NCBI GenBank assembly: GCA_903825645.1
Contig: CAIKBL010000051.1
Location: forward strand, 186,001 to 250,000
DNA: 64,000 nucleotides
Direction: 5' to 3'
From: an uncultured Pseudomonadota bacterium
GTDB lineage: Bacteria > Pseudomonadota > Gammaproteobacteria > Ga0077536
The translations under genes were made by a program, and so were the position numbers. The notes beneath the pieces were generated by a model. That model had not been told where the DNA came from, ran no database searches, and was given only the letters and a program-made list of their open reading frames with translations. Of this stretch, positions 40,157 to 50,963 are shown one piece after another (position 1 is the stretch's first letter; every line of letters begins with the position of its first letter).

Positions 40157-40889
40157 ATCACGCACTGTCTTGGTGACAGGCGCCAGCCGTGGAATCGGTC
40201 AGGCAATTGCCCTCGCATTTGCCCGCGCAGGTTACACAGTAATCGGCACCGCGACGGGCGAGCGCGGCAAAACATCGATACTCTCGGCACTGAGCACATA
40301 CGGCGACAGTCATAAAGCTTATCTGCTCGATGTATCCGATAAGAATTCGTTATCTGCTTTTTTTGCCGAGATCGGTTCCGCACAAATTAGTCCGTCAATC
40401 CTGGTGAATAACGCAGCAATCACCCGAGACAATCTGCTCTTGCGGATGAAAGATGATGAGTGGAATCAAGTCATTGAAACGAATCTCTCGTCTGTTTTCC
40501 AGCTTTGCCGGCATTTCATACGTCCGATGCTTAAGGCCCGTTTCGGTAGAATTATCAATCTCACTTCCGTCGTTGGGATATCCGGGAATCCTGGGCAAGC
40601 CAATTACGCGGCGGCAAAAGCAGGATTAATTGGCTTTGGTAAGTCGCTGGCCGCGGAAGTCGCCAATCGCAACATCACGGTGAACGCGATCGCACCAGGT
40701 CTTATCGACACGGATATGACAAGAGCGCTGACAGAAGGGCAACGCGAGGCGGTATTAAGCCGAATCCCTGCGGGTCGTCTGGGCAGTGGCGAAGAAATAG
40801 CGAGTCTCGCGCTGTATTTGGCGTCAGACTTGGCAGGTTACATCACGGGAGAAACGATTCACGTCAATGGCGGGATGTATATGGGTTGA
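40149..40889 (+). CDS. fabG: 3-oxoacyl-ACP reductase FabG
   Basis: NADPH-dependent reduction of beta-ketoacyl-ACP in the elongation cycle. 246 residues, SDR fold, with VTGASRGIGQAIALAFA, LVNNAAITRDNLLLRM, the catalytic Ser-Tyr-Lys in NLTSVVGISGNPGQANYAAA followed by K, and the C-terminal GYITGETIHVNGGMYMG that is diagnostic for FabG. Overlaps fabD by 8 bases. An A-rich tract follows the stop, without a hairpin. Confidence 0.95.
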   Translation: MTESRTVLVTGASRGIGQAIALAFARAGYTVIGTATGERGKTSILSALSTYGDSHKAYLLDVSDKNSLSAFFAEIGSAQISPSILVNNAAITRDNLLLRMKDDEWNQVIETNLSSVFQLCRHFIRPMLKARFGRIINLTSVVGISGNPGQANYAAAKAGLIGFGKSLAAEVANRNITVNAIAPGLIDTDMTRALTEGQREAVLSRIPAGRLGSGEEIASLALYLASDLAGYITGETIHVNGGMYMG

Positions 40890-40961
40890 TTTAAAAAAAA
40901 AATAATAATCAACATGAAGCGCTTAGCGCAAAATTCGACCGGTGGCAAAGCCTGTTCCGGC

Positions 40962-40989
40962 TTGCAACTTACCGGGTTTCCACTAAACT
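40962..40989 (+). promoter_or_regulatory. candidate promoter for acpP
   Basis: TTGCAA at 40962-40967, a 16-base spacer and TAAACT at 40984-40989. Transcription would start near 40996, giving a leader of about 44 bases to the acpP ATG. acpP is strongly expressed in bacteria and often has its own promoter after fabG. Matches are moderate. Confidence 0.45.
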
Positions 40990-41039
40990 AGCAGCCGCCG
41001 CAGCCTAGGCTGCCCATGTGTTGGGAGGATGGTTTCAAA

Positions 41040-41276
41040 ATGAGTAGCGTTGAAGAACGTGTCAAGAAAATAGTAATCGAGCAACTCGGCGTCAAAGAAG
41101 AAGAAGTCACAACCGAAGCTTCTTTCGTTGAGGATCTGGGGGCCGATTCCCTTGATACGGTTGAGTTGGTGATGGCGCTGGAAGAAGAATTTAAAACAGA
41201 GATCCCGGACGAAGAAGCCGAGAAGATCACCACCGTGCAGCAAGCTGTCGATTACATAAACAAAAACTTAGCGTAA
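41040..41276 (+). CDS. acpP: acyl carrier protein
   Basis: Carries growing acyl chains on phosphopantetheine. 78 residues, very acidic, with the modified Ser in [18 protein letters not shown], the near-invariant ACP signature. ATG 41040 follows GGAGG at about 41025 with a rather long spacer. A further in-frame ATG at 41016 would add eight atypical residues. Followed by a strong hairpin terminator. Confidence 0.97.
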   Translation: MSSVEERVKKIVIEQLGVKEEEVTTEASFVEDLGADSLDTVELVMALEEEFKTEIPDEEAEKITTVQQAVDYINKNLA

Positions 41277-41299
41277 TTACCTGCGTCAATTTGCTTAGG

Positions 41300-41336
41300 G
41301 GCCGCGGTTTAAACTCTGTGTTGACCGCGGCCTTTT
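41300..41336 (+). terminator. terminator after acpP
   Basis: Perfect nine-base-pair stem GGCCGCGGT (41300-41308) with ACCGCGGCC (41324-41332), then TTTT. The T-run is short, so readthrough into fabF is likely. Such partial termination fits the known excess of acpP mRNA over fabF mRNA. Confidence 0.7.
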
Positions 41337-41366
41337 ACATTCTGCAGGTAGGATGAGGGCTATCAG

Positions 41367-42602
41367 GTGACGCGTCGCATCGTAGTGACTGGGTTGGGAA
41401 CGGTTTGCCCCGTGGGGAATACCGTAGGCGAAGCGTGGGCCAATATTGTGGCGGGGCGAAGTGGAATTGGACTCATCACCGCGTTCGATGCCACTAATTT
41501 CTCGGCCAGAATCAGTGGTTCCATAAAGAATTTCGAGATCGAGAAATATATTTCCGCGAAAGAAGCGCGGAAGATGGATCCCTTCATCCATTACGGAATG
41601 GCCGCGGGTATTCAGGCGATAGAAGACGCCGGTATTGAGATCACTGAAGAGAATTGCCGGCGAGTGGGTTTGCTAATTGGCTCCGGCATTGGCGGACTTC
41701 CCGGAATCGAGAAGGGCTATCAGGCTTTTCTCGATGGCGGTCCCCGCAAAATCTCGCCGTTCTTCGTGCCGAGCAATATCATCAACATGATCTCTGGGAA
41801 CCTTTCTATTAAATATGGCATCAAGGGTCCCAACTATGCTTTGGTTAGTGCTTGCTCGACCGGCGCGCACTCGATAGGCCTCGCTGCTCGGCATATCGAG
41901 CGCGGCGATGCCGATGTCATGATTGCAGGCGGGTCGGAATTCGCATCCAGTCCAACAGGTGTCGGTGGATTTGCGTCGGCCCGAGCGCTATCGACCCGCA
42001 ACGATGATCCCGAACGCGCGAGTCGGCCATGGGATAAGGACAGAGACGGTTTTGTGTTAAGCGACGGCGCAGGCGTCGTCGTCCTAGAATCCCTAGAACA
42101 CGCGACCAAGCGCGGTGCGCGAATCTATGCCGAACTTGCGGGTTTTGGTATGAACAGCGACGCGTACCACATGACCCTTCCATCTCCCAATGGAGAAGGA
42201 GCGGCTGAATGCATGGCACTTGCATTGGCGGACGCACGACTGAACATAGATCAAATCGACTACATTAATGCCCACGGGACCTCAACGCCTGCCGGGGATA
42301 AGGCAGAAACGGATGCAGTCAAACACCTGTTTGGAGCACACGCCTATAAGCTCGCGATGAGTTCGACTAAATCGATGGTGGGTCATATGCTTGGCGCTGC
42401 CGGCGGTGTAGAGGCCGTTTTCTCCGTGCTAGCGCTTCGCGATCAGATCGCACCGCCGACCATCAACTTGGAAACGCCGGATCCTGAGTGCGACCTTGAT
42501 TACGTGCCTAACGTAGCACGTGCCATGAAACTCGATGTTGTCCTGTCAAACTCCTTCGGATTCGGTGGCACCAACGCCTCACTGGCCTTTCGGCGTATTT
42601 GA
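41367..42602 (+). CDS. fabF: beta-ketoacyl-ACP synthase II
   Basis: Condenses malonyl-ACP with acyl-ACP. 411 residues, thiolase fold, with active-site Cys in [12 protein letters not shown] (about residue 163) and the two His in [11 protein letters not shown] and [13 protein letters not shown] start 41367 gives the N-terminus [17 protein letters not shown]. Length equals the usual 410-415. Follows acpP across a partial terminator. Confidence 0.97.
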   Translation: MTRRIVVTGLGTVCPVGNTVGEAWANIVAGRSGIGLITAFDATNFSARISGSIKNFEIEKYISAKEARKMDPFIHYGMAAGIQAIEDAGIEITEENCRRVGLLIGSGIGGLPGIEKGYQAFLDGGPRKISPFFVPSNIINMISGNLSIKYGIKGPNYALVSACSTGAHSIGLAARHIERGDADVMIAGGSEFASSPTGVGGFASARALSTRNDDPERASRPWDKDRDGFVLSDGAGVVVLESLEHATKRGARIYAELAGFGMNSDAYHMTLPSPNGEGAAECMALALADARLNIDQIDYINAHGTSTPAGDKAETDAVKHLFGAHAYKLAMSSTKSMVGHMLGAAGGVEAVFSVLALRDQIAPPTINLETPDPECDLDYVPNVARAMKLDVVLSNSFGFGGTNASLAFRRI

Positions 42603-42972
42603 AAACGGGCCAACAAACTTTGTGATGCGGCACCGTTGGCCAGTGGGTTCGTAGGAGCCTTTAGAGGCAGGGGTTTCACCGAACGCAACTCCCCGTGAAA
42701 ATTTTTAACCAAGTACACCAACTGTGGTTGGCTTTTCCTTGGTGCGACAGCACTCTTTGCGCATGTGATTCCCGCGAGTCTCTATAGGTTGCCGCTATCT
42801 CCGATCCACAACGGGCTTGTGGCCCGGCACTATTGGCCCATTTCGGCATCTCCGGCGATTGCATGCACAGTCGGCTCCATCAGTTGCAAAGTAAAGAGGA
42901 CTCTCCCCGAATGAATGATGCCGGTTTCGCACGCGGCCTCGCCCTAGAACCACGAGCGCCGCAGTCAATCCT
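42603..42972. other. fabF-mltG gap without pabC
   Basis: 370 bases with no supportable gene. In many gammaproteobacteria pabC (aminodeoxychorismate lyase, about 270 residues) lies here; the space is too small and no PabC motif is seen in any frame. One plus-strand frame is open after a TAG at about 42788 and ends with TGA at 42974-42976, overlapping the mltG GTG as GTGA. It could be the tail of a deleted gene or chance. Confidence 0.5.
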
Positions 42973-45658
<2,686 letters not shown>

Positions 45659-45672
45659 ATAGGGCGGCATTT

Positions 45673-46029
45673 ATGGCAGTTAGCGGCAAAAACCCACGAC
45701 AAGGCATCCTTTCGCTCACGATTCGCGATAAAAGCGCGCTTTATGGCGCGTATATGCCGTTTGTGAAGAACGGCGGGTTATTCATCCCGACCAGCAAGGT
45801 CTACAAAATTGGCGATGAGGTTTTCATGTTACTGACGTTGACCGACAGAAAGGAAAAGTTGCCCGTCGCCGGGAAGGTGGTCTGGATTACCCCGCCCGGT
45901 GCCCAAAGCGCCCGTACGGCCGGCATCGGTGTGCAATTCGGTGAGCTCGACAGCGGCGCGACTCGGGATAAAATCGAAACTCTTTTGGCCGGCTCACTGA
46001 AGTCTGACCGTCCGACGCAGACCATGTAG
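45673..46029 (+). CDS. pilZ: type IV pilus assembly protein PilZ
   Basis: Small protein needed for type IV pilus biogenesis through PilB and FimX in gammaproteobacteria. About 118 residues from ATG 45673. It matches P. aeruginosa PilZ nearly end to end: LSLTIRDKSALYGAYMPFVK, GGLFIPTSKVYKIGDEVFML, AGIGVQFGELD, and the tail GSLKSDRPTQTM. The Arg motif that binds cyclic di-GMP in other PilZ domains is absent, as in true PilZ. A longer frame reaching into holB is not used. It implies type IV pili encoded elsewhere. Confidence 0.95.
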   Translation: MAVSGKNPRQGILSLTIRDKSALYGAYMPFVKNGGLFIPTSKVYKIGDEVFMLLTLTDRKEKLPVAGKVVWITPPGAQSARTAGIGVQFGELDSGATRDKIETLLAGSLKSDRPTQTM

Positions 46030-46081
46030 CGACGCCGCCATGGGCCATCACCTCACCCCAGGGGCCGCGAGCACTGCAGCC

Positions 46082-46873
46082 ATGCCCATTTCCTTGATTG
46101 ATTCTCATTGTCACTTACCGCTTGTCGCGACCGCTGAGCGTGGGATTCCGGCTATTCTGACCGATGCCTTGGCCGCGGCTGTCGATTACATGCTGTGCGT
46201 CGCCGTCGACTTGGAGACTTTCCCGGAAGTGCGCGCGGCGGCAGAGAACTCACGGGCGGTATTCGCCTCAGTCGGCTCTCACCCGAACACAGACGCTGCG
46301 CGCCATGAAGAGCCTACGGTCGCGACACTTGTCGCCGCCGCCACGCACGAACGCGTCGTCGCGATCGGAGAGACGGGACTTGATTACTTCCGCTCAGAGG
46401 GAGATCTGAGCTGGCAGCACAACCGATTTCGCACGCACATTCAGGCAGCTCGAGAATGTGGCAAACCCATCATCGTTCATACGCGTGACGCCGCTTCGGA
46501 TGTGATAAAAATGCTACGTGAAGAACGTGCGCATGAGGTCGGAGGCGTCATGCATTGCTTTGTCGAGGATTGGGAGACCGCGAGCGCTGCGCTTGACTTG
46601 GGCTTTTACATTTCCTTCTCCGGGATCGTGACCTTCAAATCCGCCACGGCACTCCAAGACGTCGCCCGAAAAATTCCTCTCTCGCGGCTGTTAGTGGAAA
46701 CAGACTCTCCATGGCTTGCGCCGGTACCCCATCGGGGTAGACAGAACGAGCCTGCCTTCGTCCGACATACGGCTGAGTTTCTCGCCAAACTTCGCGGCGA
46801 GACCTTGGCAGAACTCGCCTTGATGACGTCCCAAAATTTCTTTGAACTCTTCGCCGCGGCCAAACCGGACTGA
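46082..46873 (+). CDS. tatD: TatD-family metal-dependent hydrolase
   Basis: Metal-dependent DNase of the amidohydrolase fold, associated with DNA repair and quality control. About 263 residues with LIDSHCHLP, AIGETGLDYFRSEG, IIVHTRDAASDV, GVMHCFVEDW and the C-terminal LLVETDSPWLAPVPHRGRQN. The set is closest to YcfH-type TatD. ATG 46082 fits family starts (MPISLIDSHCH); ATG 46040 would add 14 residues. Last gene of the tmk-holB-pilZ set. Confidence 0.93.
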   Translation: MPISLIDSHCHLPLVATAERGIPAILTDALAAAVDYMLCVAVDLETFPEVRAAAENSRAVFASVGSHPNTDAARHEEPTVATLVAAATHERVVAIGETGLDYFRSEGDLSWQHNRFRTHIQAARECGKPIIVHTRDAASDVIKMLREERAHEVGGVMHCFVEDWETASAALDLGFYISFSGIVTFKSATALQDVARKIPLSRLLVETDSPWLAPVPHRGRQNEPAFVRHTAEFLAKLRGETLAELALMTSQNFFELFAAAKPD

Positions 46874-47045
46874 CGTCTACCACCTTTTGTCTTCGTAGCG
46901 ATTGGTGATTTGAGCCTTGGCCCTGCCGATAAAAGACTCCGTGCTAGGTTGGAAAGGGTTCGCAGCGTCAACGGGTTATCAACGGGCTTGCGCTCACACT
47001 CAAAAATTCGCACCCTAGGGTTCTCAAAAGCCAAGGGGAAATGTC

Positions 47046-47459
47046 ATGGGCCTGAAAACGATCGAGCATTACTTTATATATGCCAAGGATCTAGAAGCTT
47101 CCAAGAAATTTTACGAGACGGTCTTGGGTTTTGAAGTCGGTTACCGACCACCATTCGATTTCAAAGGCTATTGGTTGTACCTCGGGGGGTCCCCTTGTGT
47201 CCATCTAGGTACGGCAGACTCATCGCCCGAACTCGACTACTACCTCGGGGCGCGGGCCAATAAGACAGGCCCGGATACCGGCGCGCTTGATCATGTCGCC
47301 TTCCGAGGAGAGGATTTTCCCGAATACAAAGCGAGGCTGGACCAGCATGGCGTAGAATATCGTCATCGGGAGGTACCGGACATGAAGCTTCAGCAACTGT
47401 TCGTGAAAGATCCCGACGGACTTACGCTTGAATTCAATTTCTTCCCGCCGCAAGCCTAG
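47046..47459 (+). CDS. VOC-family (glyoxalase/dioxygenase fold) protein
   Basis: 137 residues in the vicinal-oxygen-chelate fold with two beta-alpha-beta-beta-beta modules: IEHYFIYAKDLEASKKFYET and LDHVAFRGEDFPEYKARLDQ. Metal ligands are probably His8 (IEHYFI), His in LDHVAF and the Glu of LTLEFNFF. Such proteins include glyoxalase I, extradiol dioxygenases and resistance proteins; the sequence does not decide among them. A short site (AAGGGG) precedes ATG 47046. Its end overlaps the convergent MFS gene by 26 bases. Confidence 0.85.
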   Translation: MGLKTIEHYFIYAKDLEASKKFYETVLGFEVGYRPPFDFKGYWLYLGGSPCVHLGTADSSPELDYYLGARANKTGPDTGALDHVAFRGEDFPEYKARLDQHGVEYRHREVPDMKLQQLFVKDPDGLTLEFNFFPPQA

Positions 47460-48750
47460 CCGAACTTACTGCGGGGATGCAGAGGACTAGGATTGCCGCG
47501 ATCACTTGGGAGATGGCAATCGCGATGATGCCGCCGCTGGTACTACCGGTGGCGTCTTTCAGGAAGCCTATAGAATAGGGCGCGACGAATCCAGCCAAAT
47601 TACCCACCGAATTAATCAAGGCTATTCCGGCGGCGGCGGCACTACCGCCGAGAAAACTTGTGGCCAAATTCCAGGTTTGCGGCACCGAAGCAAGGATCCC
47701 GCTCATGCCGACCGTCAATGCGAAAATGGACCACGCGGGGTGATTGGCCATCAAGGCACTTGTCAGCAACCCTGCTGCTCCAAATACCGCCGGGATAGCA
47801 ACATGCCAGCGTCGCTCGTTGCGGTGATCTGCCCGTCTGGAAACCACGACCATCACCACTGCCGCCGCACCGAAAGGGATCGCGGCAATTAGCCCGATTT
47901 GAATTAATCCGATATAGCCTAGTTCTTTTATCATGGTAGGCAACCAAAAATTGAGTCCGTAAAGCCCCAGAGCGAAAAGAAAATAAATCAGGCTGAGAAG
48001 CCATACGCGTGCCGAGCGCAAGCCATCCAGAACGCTGGTGTGCTGGATTTGGATCCGCTCAACCTCAAGCATGTCGCGCAAAGCAAGACGCTCTTCTGGA
48101 CGAAGCCAGCGGGCGTCTTCCAGGCTATCGTCCAGATAGAAAAACGCGACTATTCCTAGGGTGATCGAGGGGATCCCCTCTAAGATGAAAAGCCACTGCC
48201 ATCCCGCCATGTCAGCCCAAGCATTGAGCTTATCCATGATGAGCCCGGATATCGGCGCGCCCAAGACACCGGCGACAGCAACTGCCGTCATGAAAAGTGC
48301 TGTGACATGTCCTCGCTTAGCAGCCGGATACCAGCGGGTAAGGTAGAAAATTATTCCGGGGAAAAACCCCGCTTCGGCGGCCCCCAGAAGGAATCTCAAG
48401 ACGTAGAATGCTTGAGCGCTGTGCGCCCATGCCGTAGCAACTGAAATCGTGCCCCACAGCAGCATGATTCTTGAAATAGAGAGACGGGCGCCAATACGTA
48501 GCAGGAGTAAATTACTGGGAATCTCGAAGAAAAAATACCCGATAAAAAACATCCCGGCCCCAAGCCCGTATACCGTTTCACTCAAGCCAAGTGAATGGGA
48601 CATTTGTAGTTTCGCAAAACTCACATTGACTCGATCGAGATAGGCACAGATATAACAAACGAACAAGAAGGGGATGAGGCGAACGGTCACCTTCGCATAA
48701 ATTTTTTCGATATCGACAGGCGACTTTTCGTCTTCTTTATTTTGATTCAT
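47434..48750 (-). CDS. MFS transporter, anion:cation symporter type
   Basis: 438 residues with 12 predicted membrane helices. FVCYICAYLDRVNVSFAKLQM is the signature of the phthalate/glucarate/tartrate (ACS) group, which takes up organic anions with protons. GFFPGIIFYLTRWYPAAKRG and the central loop (SLEDARWLRPEERLALRDML) also fit. An AAGG site precedes the ATG. Divergent from the flavoprotein gene across a palindrome-rich region. Substrate unknown; a carboxylate is likely from the family. Confidence 0.9.
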   Translation of the reverse strand: MNQNKEDEKSPVDIEKIYAKVTVRLIPFLFVCYICAYLDRVNVSFAKLQMSHSLGLSETVYGLGAGMFFIGYFFFEIPSNLLLLRIGARLSISRIMLLWGTISVATAWAHSAQAFYVLRFLLGAAEAGFFPGIIFYLTRWYPAAKRGHVTALFMTAVAVAGVLGAPISGLIMDKLNAWADMAGWQWLFILEGIPSITLGIVAFFYLDDSLEDARWLRPEERLALRDMLEVERIQIQHTSVLDGLRSARVWLLSLIYFLFALGLYGLNFWLPTMIKELGYIGLIQIGLIAAIPFGAAAVVMVVVSRRADHRNERRWHVAIPAVFGAAGLLTSALMANHPAWSIFALTVGMSGILASVPQTWNLATSFLGGSAAAAGIALINSVGNLAGFVAPYSIGFLKDATGSTSGGIIAIAISQVIAAILVLCIPAVSSARLAAGRN

Positions 48751-48816
48751 TAAGCAAGAAACCTTTTAAAATGCCGAAATTTCGTAAGGGAAAGCCCAGC
48801 CTCCACACAGGATGGG

Positions 48817-48840
48817 CAACGGATCAGGCGCCATCCGTTG
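48817..48840. promoter_or_regulatory. perfect 8+8 inverted repeat, candidate operator
   Basis: CAACGGAT, 8 bases, ATCCGTTG. It lies 67-90 bases upstream of the MFS start. The perfect dyad with a one-helical-turn spacing is typical of a dimeric repressor site, but could also form an RNA hairpin. Confidence 0.5.
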
Positions 48841-48922
48841 GTGCGCGAGTTTATTGTTCGTGATCTAAGTCGACTCGTACTCAGTTGGCCTCAAGGGGAC
48901 AACACTGCGACTTGTTTGTTAC

Positions 48923-48962
48923 TAAGGGCAATGTACCCCTTAACCGTTTCTAACGGCATAAG
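48923..48962. promoter_or_regulatory. two adjoining dyads, candidate operator
   Basis: TAAGGG, 8 bases, CCCTTA (48923-48942) runs into CCGTT-TCT-AACGG (48944-48956), with an outer CTTA/TAAG pair (48939-48962). The AACGG/CCGTT half-site recurs in the dyad at 48817-48840, which suggests repeated binding of one regulator. Confidence 0.45.
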
Positions 48963-49127
48963 CGGCCAGGTCTTGTCGCCGCGCGCGGCTTCACGCATAT
49001 TGCGGGTCCGACGGTAGCATGCTTTTGAGACGCGGCGCGTCCAAGTAGCCCCCGTGGGCAATTCGTGCTACCAGTTCGGCGCGAGCCCCTATCACCAGAA
49101 CACCCGGTAAAGAGAGGTTACTTCACG

Positions 49128-50711
49128 ATGCCCGCACATACCACTTATGAGCACTCCCGACCTTCCATCGCAATCATCGGCATGGGCTTTGCGGGCACTT
49201 GGCTCGAGATTTATCTGCTCGAACGCGCACAAAAAGCCCTCACCATCTTTGAAATAGAGTCCTACGAGGGACGGCGTGGGGGCGGTGTCGCCTACGGCGA
49301 ATGTGCAGACATGCATCAGGTAAACCTTTCTCCCTCGCGACAATACGGGCCTCACGACAACGATCAAGATTATCTCGCCTGGCTGAACACCAGCGACCGG
49401 AGCAGCTGGCCGGAACCGTTCAAGTCAACGGTTGCAGACAAAGTCTTCGGGCCCGGCAGTGGAGCATTCCCCCGCTCACTGTTCCGGCTCTATTCGCTCG
49501 ACCGGTTGAACGAAGCCAAGGCGCGCGCCGAGCGCCGAGGGATCGATATCCACTACGTGTCCATCATGGCAGAGGTGATGGACATCGACGAGTCACAGCC
49601 TCGCGCCGTTCTGACGCTGAGCGCCATGATCAATACCTGCGGAAATCCGCTCCATCCCATGAACGTCGACAACGGCCCGGGTAATCGCGTCATTGCCGAT
49701 ATCTGGGTGGCGGCTACCGGCCATGGCCCGCCCCTCGTGCCACCTTTCATGCGTAATATTGTGGCCAGTGAACGCGCCTTGCTGGATCCTTGGTGCCCGA
49801 AGATCGCCGCACGAATGGCGGCCCGGGATCAATCCGAGCGGATTTTTTATGTCGGTACCGGGATGACCACCTACGATCTGATCATGCTCGACGAGGGTCG
49901 GGGACATACCGGCGGGGCCGTCATGGCCTCCCGTCACGCAGATCTGCACCACGTCTATTCGGAAGGTCATGTCCATGCGCCGACCGAGGTTCGGATCCCC
50001 GATGCGCTGGTCTATTCAAGCACTGCTGATGAGCTACTCCACGGCAAACCGGGATATTTCCGTGGCGCGATCGAAATCTTCCAGGAGCTCACCGCGCCCG
50101 TCGCCGAAGGTGGCGGCGGCTTGACTAGTGAGCAGGTAATTCTTGCTTGGCAGAAGTACATACCCGATCTGTGTGCCAACCTACCAAGCGCTGAACTTCG
50201 GCACTTGTTTCGCGAGAAAACGCCGCTCAATACCCGTGCCATTGGGATTGCACCAAACGTCGGCAAGGCGCTCGATCGGGCAGCGGCACGGGGCCTTGAA
50301 ACGTGGGCAGTCGATATCCACGACATGGAAGAGCGACCCGACGGGATCTATATCGACCTGACGCGGCACGACATGCCGGACAGTCCTCGCGCGCTACATC
50401 GCTTCGATCGCGTCTATTGCGGCGTTGGCATGTCCAACGACTTCAACGACATCAAGGAGCGCGTGCCGCTGTGGCAGAGCATAATCGTCAAGAACGAGTT
50501 CACGGTGCCGCACCGTTTCGGAGGCGTGGTCACCCGAGCGGGCGGCAAATTACCCGGCTCACGAGCCGGCTTCACGGTCGGCATGCCGATGACCGGGATG
50601 CGAATAGAGCGGGGCTTTGCACCGACCATATCGGGTGCCGTTGTCAGTATCCGGACTGATTTTCCAGCCGCGGCAGACAGAATCATGGAACACCTCCGAA
50701 ACTTATCTTGA
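49128..50711 (+). CDS. YdhS-like FAD/NAD(P)-binding protein
   Basis: Flavin-dependent protein of about 527 residues in the FAD-NAD(P)-binding (NAD_binding_9) family that includes E. coli YdhS. Seen: N-terminal dinucleotide motif IAIIGMGFAGTWLEIYLLER, the Glu after it in IFEIESYEG, HQVNLSPSRQYGPHDNDQDY followed by a LAWL-type segment, DIWVAATGHGPPLVP and a second domain FYVGTGMTTYDLIM. ATG 49128 follows GAGAGG; a frame open to 49065 is not used. Codon use looks richer in GCC and CCG than in neighbouring genes, suggesting recent acquisition. Reaction unknown. Confidence 0.85.
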   Translation: MPAHTTYEHSRPSIAIIGMGFAGTWLEIYLLERAQKALTIFEIESYEGRRGGGVAYGECADMHQVNLSPSRQYGPHDNDQDYLAWLNTSDRSSWPEPFKSTVADKVFGPGSGAFPRSLFRLYSLDRLNEAKARAERRGIDIHYVSIMAEVMDIDESQPRAVLTLSAMINTCGNPLHPMNVDNGPGNRVIADIWVAATGHGPPLVPPFMRNIVASERALLDPWCPKIAARMAARDQSERIFYVGTGMTTYDLIMLDEGRGHTGGAVMASRHADLHHVYSEGHVHAPTEVRIPDALVYSSTADELLHGKPGYFRGAIEIFQELTAPVAEGGGGLTSEQVILAWQKYIPDLCANLPSAELRHLFREKTPLNTRAIGIAPNVGKALDRAAARGLETWAVDIHDMEERPDGIYIDLTRHDMPDSPRALHRFDRVYCGVGMSNDFNDIKERVPLWQSIIVKNEFTVPHRFGGVVTRAGGKLPGSRAGFTVGMPMTGMRIERGFAPTISGAVVSIRTDFPAAADRIMEHLRNLS

Positions 50712-50852
50712 AGGACAGGGCGCGTGTTTTTCGTGCCAAGCTGCTATAGGTAGGCAGTTAAGGCGCGCGCCACAGTCCTCAAGTAGTTAACGCGCACTCG
50801 TGCTTGGCATGGCGCAGCGCGGCCCTGTTCGGCCGCCTTGCGAGACAACAGA

Positions 50853-50880
50853 AAGCGGCTAATAGGCGCCAGAGCCGCTT
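50853..50880. other. perfect 8-bp hairpin between flavoprotein and MmgE/PrpD gene
   Basis: AAGCGGCT (50853-50860) and AGCCGCTT (50873-50880) with a 12-base loop in the 252-base gap. No T-run follows, so it is not a standard terminator. May stabilise the 3' end of the flavoprotein mRNA or be an operator. Confidence 0.4.
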
Positions 50881-50963
50881 GGGTCGGACGCCCACAGACG
50901 AGTGTCTGTCAGCTCACTAGTGTGTGGCATACTTTGATTTCTCAAAAAATGGGCTAGTGGCGT

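Larger units (their letters stand above)
48751..49127. other. divergent regulatory region MFS / flavoprotein
   Basis: 377 bases without a gene. It contains three dyads described separately (48817-48840, 48923-48942, 48939-48962). No regulator gene lies next to it in this window. Confidence 0.6.
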
